NCBI RefSeq assembly: GCF_002608565.1
Contig: NZ_LIXM01000005.1
Coordinates: forward strand, 124,001 to 188,000
Reading direction: 5' to 3'
Length of the DNA: 64,000 nucleotides
Source: Vibrio sp. PID17_43
Lineage (GTDB): Bacteria > Pseudomonadota > Gammaproteobacteria > Enterobacterales > Vibrionaceae
The notes under the pieces were generated by a model that ran no database searches, was not told the origin of the DNA, and saw only the letters and a list, made by a program, of their open reading frames with translations. This document shows positions 40,929 to 47,998 of this stretch, piece after piece; within the stretch, counting starts at the first letter, position 1, and each line of letters begins with the position of its first letter. Position numbers and translations under genes: made by a program.

Positions 40929-41450
40929 ATGACTGAACCTACCCAGCTTGACCCGATTGCTTCGTTTATGTCGGGGACAACACCAGACAGCTTGGGGCGA
41001 TATATCTCAGAGATCCATCAGTTCACCCACTTTTGGCTCGAGCACGATCATAAATTCATCCAAGTGTTGTTTCCGATAGATGATGGGCATAAGTTCAATC
41101 GGCATACTCCGTTGGTGAACCTTGAATCAAGGCAGGCTTTTATCAATAGTCACGCGTTACGAGAAGCGCATCTTCGTTCTTTGGATCTCATGCTTGATTA
41201 CTATGGGTTACAGCGAGTCGGGTTGAGTATCGAAGTGCGAGATGAACTCGTGCCTCATTCACACGATTGGTTAAAGCCGAAAAATCATAATCAGCTTCGC
41301 ATCACTCGAATGATTCGCAGTTTGTACCTGTTAAGCAATGAGGAAATTGCAGCAAATTTCCAGCAAGTGTGCATACGAGAGGGGCTACGAATTGGCACTA
41401 TCACTCCAGATACCATTGAACATTGGGAACGTGCAACTCAGTTGCCGTGA
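40929..41450 (+). CDS. Opioid growth factor receptor (OGFr)-like domain protein
   Basis: A 173-aa cytoplasmic protein. The block EIHQFTHFWLEHDHKFIQVLFP resembles the hallmark of the OGFr conserved region (Pfam family named after an animal receptor), followed by PLVNLESRQAF and further helices with LDLMLDYYGLQ and ITRMIRSLYLL. Bacterial members are uncharacterised. ATG 40929 is chosen because AGAG sits about 9 bases upstream; ATG 40923 and TTG 40893 are also in frame. It follows the secreted-protein gene and ends at a strong hairpin. Confidence 0.7.
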   Translation: MTEPTQLDPIASFMSGTTPDSLGRYISEIHQFTHFWLEHDHKFIQVLFPIDDGHKFNRHTPLVNLESRQAFINSHALREAHLRSLDLMLDYYGLQRVGLSIEVRDELVPHSHDWLKPKNHNQLRITRMIRSLYLLSNEEIAANFQQVCIREGLRIGTITPDTIEHWERATQLP

Positions 41451-41474
41451 TTCGTGACAGAAGACAACTGTTGA

Positions 41475-41516
41475 AACGTTTAGCCAAACCTACTTGGCTA
41501 AACGTTGTCATTTTTT
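41475..41516 (+). terminator. Terminator after the OGFr-like gene
   Basis: A 13-bp perfect stem (AACGTTTAGCCAA 41475-41487 and its complement 41494-41506) is followed by a T-run; it may also serve the convergent WYL gene. Confidence 0.85.
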
Positions 41517-41532
41517 GTTAATTATGAGTATT

Positions 41533-42549
41533 TCAACACTCAATGCCGTACAAGCTTAATCCCGCTTTAAGGTTATCAATTATCTTTTCTCGAAGCGTTA
41601 ATGGGGCTATCACCTCAATGATATTGGCATGCTTCATTAGCCACCACTCAAAGGTGTGACTGTCACGCACATCGGCTTCTATCGTGGTAAAGCCGTTTTC
41701 ATTAGAGAGGATTTTCTGCTCAGCTGAGAGCAACGTTTCTTCGATAAGGTGTAGGCCATGATAGTTTTCGATTTTCAGCACGACCTTTTGCATTTCTCCT
41801 CCAGAAAAGTGGCGTGCGTTCTTCTGTACATACTCTCGAACATCAAATTGGCTTAATGTCTTCGTACTACTAAAACCAAGCTTTAGGCTATGGATGCGGT
41901 GCAGAGCAAAAGTACGAAAGTCATCAAGTGTGCCAGGAACTAGCCCAACCAGATAAAAACTATTGCCGTAAAGGAATAATCCTAGCGGAGTAGATGTGTA
42001 ATTACTCGGTGTAGCAGCCCCTCGTTTTTGATAAGTAAATGCGATGTCTTTCTTATTCAGCAATGCCTCTTCAATAAGTTTGAAGAACTCATTGCCGACC
42101 GTTGGAGCGATCAAAGGGTATTCACTTTGGAAATAACAAAATCGTTCACGCCAAAGTTTGGTTTGTTTGGTATTGACTTGCTTAAGTGATGAGAAAATGG
42201 AATCGACATCGGATCGTAACGTGGGCGGCAGCATTGACTTAATTTCTTTCTCTATGATCTGTAAAGAGACCACCGAAGACATACCATCAGGCTTGATGGG
42301 ATGACGATGTCCTTTTGCGACTTGGTACACGTATGGTCTACTTGTGTCATCCACCTCAATACTCGCGTGATCGGCCACCACACTATTTATACAACGTTGA
42401 ACCGTGCGCAGTTGGCTCTTTTCATCTGCTTTGTCACTTAATAACCCCGCAGATTGCAATCGCTCTTTGATGTCCAAGCTAGAAATGCGCTCTGGGTAAC
42501 AGGGAATAGACTCTAAAACTTTTTTATAACGTTGTATTTGTATGCTCAT
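41533..42549 (-). CDS. WYL-domain transcriptional regulator
   Basis: A 338-aa regulator. The N-terminal part (about 1-85) is a winged-helix-like DNA-binding region; the central WYL domain (about 155-230) has PLGLFLYGNSFYLVGL and FRTFALHRIHSLKL, and a C-terminal WCX-like extension (about 250-335) ends with EVIAPLTLREKI. Such proteins (for example BrxR/CapW) repress defence operons until a nucleic acid or nucleotide ligand is sensed. It is divergent from the DUF4145 protein across 94 bases, so it may control that gene. A link to the BREX locus 8 kb away is possible but not shown. Confidence 0.82.
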   Translation of the reverse strand: MSIQIQRYKKVLESIPCYPERISSLDIKERLQSAGLLSDKADEKSQLRTVQRCINSVVADHASIEVDDTSRPYVYQVAKGHRHPIKPDGMSSVVSLQIIEKEIKSMLPPTLRSDVDSIFSSLKQVNTKQTKLWRERFCYFQSEYPLIAPTVGNEFFKLIEEALLNKKDIAFTYQKRGAATPSNYTSTPLGLFLYGNSFYLVGLVPGTLDDFRTFALHRIHSLKLGFSSTKTLSQFDVREYVQKNARHFSGGEMQKVVLKIENYHGLHLIEETLLSAEQKILSNENGFTTIEADVRDSHTFEWWLMKHANIIEVIAPLTLREKIIDNLKAGLSLYGIEC

Positions 42550-42643
42550 TATCGTGCCATGAAAAATTGTACGTTTAGGCGATATGAATTGTCGCTAATA
42601 TAAATAGTATAGTGTTCATAGACAGCAAAAAGGAGCGCTAAAA

Positions 42644-44236
42644 ATGCAAGTTCAACCACACTTTGAGAACAACACAAACGATAACTTCGCTTTTCTTAAA
42701 GACGGCCTGGAAGAGTTGTATAACCAAGCGGTGCTAGCTGAGCGTTATTACTTTACCGATCCGCAATCTAGCTTGGTAAAAATGCGTCTATTTATTGAAC
42801 TTGCATGCCATGAAATAGGTAAGCACTTCAAATTGCGTCCGCCAGTGCATGGTGATCTCTCGAACAAAATTAAAATGCTTCAAGCATCACAGTGTGTCGA
42901 AGAGTGGGTGATTGATGAGATGAACCAGTTGCGACATGATGGGAACCGTTCTGTCCATATGACTGAAGTGAATGGCGCTTATGTTGCCAAGCTTTCGGTT
43001 GCTCGCTCGCGTATGCAAAAGCACATGAATAGCCTTTATGAAATAGCTCATTATGTAGGGCAAACGGTGTTAGGCACACCGACACAGTGCTCTTATACAT
43101 GGCAAGAGCCAACCTATTGTGACCTAAGTGAGTTCATCGCTGATGCTCTAAAAGGCTCTAAAGAAGCCAGTTATTACCTAGCCAATAAGTTCTATACCGA
43201 ATTGCTAGAAATGAACAATCAAACGGGTGAGTCACGCTGGTGGCAAAAAGAGCAATACCTCGATAAGCAAGCAGATCTGAGTTACTGGCTAGAGAAAACG
43301 CACCGTCAAGGACACCCTCAAAGTTGGTTGCTATTGGCAAAATGTTACTCAAATAAGTTATTGCAAGAAGATTCGACGCGTAATGCGAAATCATGTTTTA
43401 AGCTGGCGCTAAAAGAGGATGAGCAAGGGGAGGCCGCGTTTGAGTTTGGTTCATTCCTTATTGAGCGTGAAGAACCTAAGCTCGGGGAAAGCTATATTCA
43501 CCAAGCTGCCGAACAAGGCTACCACCCTGCGCTTTCGTTCGTGTTGAGTGCCGCATTTAAAACCGGCGATGAAAAAACGTATTGGCTGGAACGCGCTCTT
43601 GAACACCGCTTACCTGAAGCATTTACGGCCGATGTCATGCTCAAGCTTGAGGCGAATGAAACCGAGCAAACCGATGAGTCTCTTAAGGCATTGCGCTCTG
43701 CATTGGTTTCAGGGCAAGCGCGTCGCGCACCTGCGATTTCATTCTTTCAATCTTATGTGGATCTTGTCACTAACAAAGTGGCGGACACACAAAGTGCACA
43801 AAAGAAAATGATCGAGGCTTATGAGTGCATGCCAACTTATTTAGACGTAGAGCTACGTCTATTTAAACAAATTGCACATGATGCCGCTTGTTATGATCAG
43901 ATGCTGGATATCTATCACAAGGCATTAAAACAGGCGGCGAATGAGTTAGAAGCCGCTGATGTTAAATACTCCATCGTAAAACAAGCGCTTGTTGTTGCAG
44001 CAGAGAAGTTTAAGGTCCGTGAGGGAGTGAAAACGCCCAAGTCCATTCCTACTTTGTTAAAAGAAGCCGCAGATGCTGGGCATGCAGAGGCCCGCCGCTT
44101 CGTGAACAGTGCAGAGGGTAAAGCGGTATTGAAGAAAATTGGCTTCACCTCTCAGGGAAAAATGCAAAAAGACGCAGCAGAAAAACTCAAGAACAAGCGT
44201 AAGCGCAAGCTAGCAAAGAAAGCGAAGCGTAAATGA
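42644..44236 (+). CDS. DUF4145-like and Sel1/TPR-repeat protein
   Basis: A 530-aa cytoplasmic protein. Residues about 20-120 (LYNQAVLAERYYFTDPQSSLVKMRLFIE ... LRHDGNRSVH as separate blocks) look like a DUF4145 domain, found at the N-terminus of some type I restriction subunits and in defence proteins. Residues about 150-510 form a helical array with Sel1/TPR-like spacing (SWLLLAKCYSNKLL, AAFEFGSFLIE, GYHPALSFVLSAA). The last 20 residues are strongly basic (KNKRKRKLAKKAKRK). AAGGAGCG gives a strong ribosome site. Its divergent WYL neighbour suggests a regulated, possibly defence-related role; no enzyme motif is seen. Confidence 0.7.
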   Translation: MQVQPHFENNTNDNFAFLKDGLEELYNQAVLAERYYFTDPQSSLVKMRLFIELACHEIGKHFKLRPPVHGDLSNKIKMLQASQCVEEWVIDEMNQLRHDGNRSVHMTEVNGAYVAKLSVARSRMQKHMNSLYEIAHYVGQTVLGTPTQCSYTWQEPTYCDLSEFIADALKGSKEASYYLANKFYTELLEMNNQTGESRWWQKEQYLDKQADLSYWLEKTHRQGHPQSWLLLAKCYSNKLLQEDSTRNAKSCFKLALKEDEQGEAAFEFGSFLIEREEPKLGESYIHQAAEQGYHPALSFVLSAAFKTGDEKTYWLERALEHRLPEAFTADVMLKLEANETEQTDESLKALRSALVSGQARRAPAISFFQSYVDLVTNKVADTQSAQKKMIEAYECMPTYLDVELRLFKQIAHDAACYDQMLDIYHKALKQAANELEAADVKYSIVKQALVVAAEKFKVREGVKTPKSIPTLLKEAADAGHAEARRFVNSAEGKAVLKKIGFTSQGKMQKDAAEKLKNKRKRKLAKKAKRK

Positions 44237-44298
44237 TCATATTCTTTTAAAAAGAACATGGGTCAAAGATTCATCTAACAACCGTCAGTTGGCAAATA

Positions 44299-44343
44299 AA
44301 TCTGAGAGTTAAATAACTTGGAAACAGTAAAAGAATATCAAAT
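44299..44343 (+). repeat. Direct repeat, copy 1 (45 bases)
   Basis: Shares 41 of 45 bases with 45086-45130. It contains a ribosome-like GAGAG, a TTG and the codons for METVKEYQI, i.e. the same start region as the ADP-ribosylglycohydrolase. Weaker similarity continues about 25 bases upstream (CTAACAA block). Here the frame closes after 17 codons, just before the GTG of the next gene. Confidence 0.85.
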
Positions 44344-44372
44344 AAATCCTCTAACCACCGGAGCAGAATAAA

Positions 44373-45044
44373 GTGTATTTTGATGAAGATTTATTAACAC
44401 CACCCCCTCTATCACCAAGAGGTTATTTAACATATCGTGGAATTATGGAGTCTCCTCCAGAGCATTGGGGTCAGTGTGGTGATTTGTACCTATGGGACCA
44501 ATTGCGCGATTTTCTAGGGAATGACTCTGTTCCAGAAGAGTCGGAAGAACTCCGTAACCGCATCGCTTGGGCCTTTGAAAATTACACGGGTAAATCAATT
44601 GACTCTTGTGGTGATGTCGCTCTTTCTAAATATGTAACGAAAAACAGTGATTGTGCCATTGTCGTGAGTCCAGAGTTTTGGCGAGAAACGGTGATCCCCC
44701 TCTTAATTGAACGAAGCCAACAACATTTTTCAAGGGGAAGAATCGATATATCTGGCATATACGGAGAGATTAGAGATCAGATATGCGTGATCAGAACTGC
44801 TGATTCAATAGTGATTAAGGTGTTAACTATTAAGTGGTCTGGGCCTCATACTCCGATTTCTGAATGGATTACATTCAAGGAGCTACCTTTAGATTGTAAA
44901 ATAGAAGTTGAATACGCAAAGGTGTTGCGTAGTAAGTATTTTAAATTTTGTGATTATTGTTTTACTTACAATAATGCAGGTCATATGTTCGAGAAAAGAA
45001 TGTGTCAGAGTTGTGCTAGCCGCCACTTAGGGGTGGTGTATTAG
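44373..45044 (+). CDS. Hypothetical protein with C-terminal zinc-finger-like Cys motif
   Basis: A 223-aa protein starting with GTG 44373, with GGAG 10 bases upstream. No known domain is recognised in the first 190 residues; a beta-rich stretch (DQICVIRTADSIVIKVLTIK) is visible. The C-terminus has FCDYCFTYNN and CQSCASRHLG, two C-x2-C knuckles that could bind zinc. It lies between two copies of a 45-base repeat that carries the 5' end of the following glycohydrolase gene, as if inserted there by recombination. Confidence 0.6.
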   Translation: MYFDEDLLTPPPLSPRGYLTYRGIMESPPEHWGQCGDLYLWDQLRDFLGNDSVPEESEELRNRIAWAFENYTGKSIDSCGDVALSKYVTKNSDCAIVVSPEFWRETVIPLLIERSQQHFSRGRIDISGIYGEIRDQICVIRTADSIVIKVLTIKWSGPHTPISEWITFKELPLDCKIEVEYAKVLRSKYFKFCDYCFTYNNAGHMFEKRMCQSCASRHLGVVY

Positions 45045-45085
45045 GCTTTGAATTATCAATGACTAACAATTGTTATTTGCCGAAA

Positions 45086-45130
45086 AATCTGAGAGTAAAC
45101 GAACTTGGAAACAGAAAAAGAATATCAAAT
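45086..45130 (+). repeat. Direct repeat, copy 2 (45 bases)
   Basis: The downstream copy of 44299-44343 (4 mismatches). It covers the ribosome-binding site, TTG start and first eight or nine codons of the ADP-ribosylglycohydrolase gene. Confidence 0.85.
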
Positions 45131-46382
45131 TTCACGCGCAGCCGGGGCCTTACTAGGATTAGCGGTGGGTGATGCGTTAGGCACGACTTTAGAATTCAAA
45201 CCGAAAGATAGTTACACCCCTTTGACCGATATGGTAGGCGGTGGCCCATTTGGTTTGAAAGCAGGGCAGTGGACCGATGATACATCCATGATGCTTTGCC
45301 TTGCAGACAGCCTGATTGAAAAAGGCTGTGTTGACCTTGATGACCAAATTCAGCGATATGTTCGCTGGTATCGGCATGGTGAAAATTCGTGCACGGGGAG
45401 TTGTTTTGATATTGGCATGACCGTCCGCACTGCGTTGGTGAGTTATGAAAAAACAGGCATCCCAGAGTCGGGCTCTACGTCTCATCTTTCTGCGGGTAAC
45501 GGCAGCCTAATGCGTGTTGCTCCCATTGCCTTGTTGTTTGCTCATCAGAGCGAGGACGCAGCGATGGAAGCCGCAAAGTTGAGCTCACTGACTACGCATG
45601 GAGAAGAGCGCTGCATTCAGGCGTGTCAAATCATGACGTTGCTGCTGCATCGATTGTTCAATGCTGAAAATATTAGTGACAGACAAACGTTCTTGAAAAC
45701 AACGTTATCGGACTACTTACAGTATTCAAGTCAATGTCACCCGGAAATTCGCGCTATTGCTGAGTGTCAGTTTTTTAATAAGTCCCGAGAAAACATCCGC
45801 GGTACAGGCTATGTCGTTGCTTCACTAGAAGCCGCACTTTGGTGTTTCTTAAATAGCGCTACTTTCGAAGATGGCGCTTTACTGGCTGCAAACCTAGGCG
45901 AGGATGCTGATACCACCGCAGCTATATTTGGGCAGTTAGCTGGGGCTTATTATGGTTCACGAGGAATACCGTCAAAATGGCTAGAAAAGTTAGCGCAAGA
46001 GAAGCGTATTCGTGATACCGCTATGTGGCTACTTCAGCGTCCAACGAACCAACAGGTGAACGCGTTTATCACTCACCTGACCAACAAAATTGAAACCCAA
46101 GCCCCAGAAAATATCGAGCTTTACTCAATGGCGTATGATTATGAGTTGATGGTTACTCACATAGATTACAACTCGCCGTTTTATATGAAAGAACTCGATA
46201 CATTAGAGGACTTCGAGCGGTTTCTAAGTGGGGCATCGTTTCGAGATTGTCTCTGTTGGATGATACTTATTGTGAGATCTGAACGTTTTTGCGATGGTGT
46301 GACTGAGGATAATATCAGAAATGGGGCCGTGACACTTTGGTTAAAAAATATGTCATGTTTACTTGCATTGGATGTTAAATAA
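45105..46382 (+). CDS. ADP-ribosylglycohydrolase with C-terminal DUF6508-like domain
   Basis: A 425-aa protein. Residues about 12-300 are a DraG-type ADP-ribosylglycohydrolase: GALLGLAVGDALG, GQWTDDTS (55-61) and GEDADTTAA (265-273) supply the Mg2+ ligands (Asp58, Asp59, Asp267, Asp269, Thr270) that remove ADP-ribose from proteins or other targets. The last ~110 residues are a separate domain (MDYNSPFY-like FYMKELDTLEDFERFL and IVRSERFCDG) resembling DUF6508; this part is a tentative call. The start is TTG 45105 with GAGAG upstream, no better ATG being in frame. A zinc-ribbon gene follows 55 bases later. Confidence 0.85.
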   Translation: METEKEYQISRAAGALLGLAVGDALGTTLEFKPKDSYTPLTDMVGGGPFGLKAGQWTDDTSMMLCLADSLIEKGCVDLDDQIQRYVRWYRHGENSCTGSCFDIGMTVRTALVSYEKTGIPESGSTSHLSAGNGSLMRVAPIALLFAHQSEDAAMEAAKLSSLTTHGEERCIQACQIMTLLLHRLFNAENISDRQTFLKTTLSDYLQYSSQCHPEIRAIAECQFFNKSRENIRGTGYVVASLEAALWCFLNSATFEDGALLAANLGEDADTTAAIFGQLAGAYYGSRGIPSKWLEKLAQEKRIRDTAMWLLQRPTNQQVNAFITHLTNKIETQAPENIELYSMAYDYELMVTHIDYNSPFYMKELDTLEDFERFLSGASFRDCLCWMILIVRSERFCDGVTEDNIRNGAVTLWLKNMSCLLALDVK

Positions 46383-46437
46383 ACACCCGATAAAGAACAG
46401 TTTAAATTTTAGTATTTGTATTATGGAATAAATAACT

Positions 46438-46773
46438 ATGGCACAAGCAATTTTGTTCGAATGCACATCATGTGATAAAAGCATCGAATCATGGTCTGAT
46501 GGCAATCCATATTACATTGATGAGAATGGGGTGAAACAATACGCTTACCATACTAATATGGATGCGATAGCGCGTTGCATTGGCAACGATGACCCTCACA
46601 TCTGCCTCGGGTGCGGACATGAATTCATGTTAGATTCATTAGTACCAACAACGGAGTGTCCTAAATGCCAATCAAGTAATATTAAATCTGACCATGATTT
46701 AGAAGGTGAAGTATGCCCGTATTGTAAAAAAGGGGTGTTTAAGCAGGATATTTATTATTTTCAGATATCGTAG
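46438..46773 (+). CDS. Small zinc-ribbon protein
   Basis: A 111-aa protein with four C-x2-C knuckles: CTSC (9-12), CLGC, CPKC and CPYC, suggesting two zinc-ribbon units. Between the first two there is an aromatic-rich loop (GNPYYIDENGVKQYAYH). It may bind nucleic acid or a protein partner; no function is recognised. It follows the ADP-ribosylglycohydrolase and may be co-transcribed. Sequence from here on is visibly A/T-rich. Confidence 0.7.
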   Translation: MAQAILFECTSCDKSIESWSDGNPYYIDENGVKQYAYHTNMDAIARCIGNDDPHICLGCGHEFMLDSLVPTTECPKCQSSNIKSDHDLEGEVCPYCKKGVFKQDIYYFQIS

Positions 46774-46915
46774 CAGGACGAATGTGGTTTGATATAAAAC
46801 AAATGAGAGATGTTGGTTATTTGATTTTATTACATAATTAAAGAAGTGATTAAGTTTTATTAAACTAAGAATTATATAGAGATTGAGAATTCATACCTAA
46901 GTAAGGGAGTACATT

Positions 46916-47788
46916 ATGAGTGAACAAGGAAAGGTAAAACATGTGCTTAAGTTATCAGGTGATAAAAATAGTGCAGCACTAGCGATATACGTGGCTAGAA
47001 AATTTCCAGAAATGGACATTGATTACTTCTTTACTGATACGGGTAAAGAACTACCGGAGGTTTATGAGTATCTAGACCAACTTGAAATTGTGTTAGGTAA
47101 ACCAATATTGCAAATCAACGATAGAAAGGACTTTGATTACTGGTTAATGCAGCACAATAACGTTTTACCATCGAATGAGCGGCGTTGGTGCACCATTCGA
47201 ATGAAGCTAGAACCATTTGAAAAATGGATCAAGCCTTATCTTGATGATGGTTATAAAATCGTATCTTATGTCGGTGTCCGTGCTGATGAGCTATGGCGTG
47301 ATAGTTTCCGGCTAAACGACAGTCACAAGTATCTAGAAATTAAAATGCCTTTTGTTGATGATGGGAAAGATGAGCAAGATATAATTGATATCCTAGACAG
47401 AATAGGACTTGGTTTACCTAAGTTCTATGAGTGGCGCTCCGGCTCTGGTTGTACATTCTGTTTCTTTCAACAAAAGATAGAATGGGTTCAATTGATGGAG
47501 CGATACCCTGAAGCTTTTGAAGAAGCAAAATATTACGAAAAGAAAGCACAAAACAGTGACAATGGAGAAGCTTTCTTTTGGATGGACTCTAATGAGCCTT
47601 TAGAATCTTTAGAAGATCCTGCGCGTATTGCTCAGATCAAAGCAAACCATAAAAAGGTACAAGAACGCGATCGCAAGAGCAAGCGTTGGTTAGGTATATG
47701 TGCACATGCACGGCTCGATGAGAGTATACCCATCAATGTTAATGAGTGGAATGGAAGTGTCATTATTGATACAGAATGCTTTAAATAG
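46916..47788 (+). CDS. PAPS-reductase/DndC-like protein with altered PP-loop
   Basis: A 290-aa member of the PAPS reductase (COG0175) superfamily. It keeps the family frame (YFFTDTGKELPEVYEYL, DFDYWLMQHNN, RRWCTIRMKLEPFEKWI, GCTFCFFQQKIEW) and candidate Fe-S cysteines Cys92, Cys179, Cys182 and Cys288. However the ATP PP-loop, SGGKDS in its paralogue at 54633, reads SGDKNS here (residues 14-19), with Gly to Asp and Asp to Asn, so ATP pyrophosphatase chemistry is probably lost or altered. AGGGAG supports the ATG at 46916. It may be a regulatory or accessory subunit; the DUF262 nuclease gene is next on the same strand. Confidence 0.85.
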   Translation: MSEQGKVKHVLKLSGDKNSAALAIYVARKFPEMDIDYFFTDTGKELPEVYEYLDQLEIVLGKPILQINDRKDFDYWLMQHNNVLPSNERRWCTIRMKLEPFEKWIKPYLDDGYKIVSYVGVRADELWRDSFRLNDSHKYLEIKMPFVDDGKDEQDIIDILDRIGLGLPKFYEWRSGSGCTFCFFQQKIEWVQLMERYPEAFEEAKYYEKKAQNSDNGEAFFWMDSNEPLESLEDPARIAQIKANHKKVQERDRKSKRWLGICAHARLDESIPINVNEWNGSVIIDTECFK

Positions 47789-47998
47789 TACAGATTTTCT
47801 TATTGTGGTGCCAATTAGCTTGTGAAGTGAAAATCTCTATTCTAAGTAAGTCTCCAGGTTTATTGGTAACTCTTTAAAATTTTATTAGGACTACTGAACA
47901 GTGTCACGTTATTCAAAGTATAGAATAGAAAAAATGATAGTTATATGATAAAAAAATCATCTAAAATATGGGCTAGATATAAAATTTTAAGGTTGGCT

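Noticed and set aside
44241..44256. A/T-only hairpin TTCTTTTAAAAAGAA after the DUF4145 gene
   Set aside because: The stem is short and holds only one G-C pair at each end, too weak to call a terminator.
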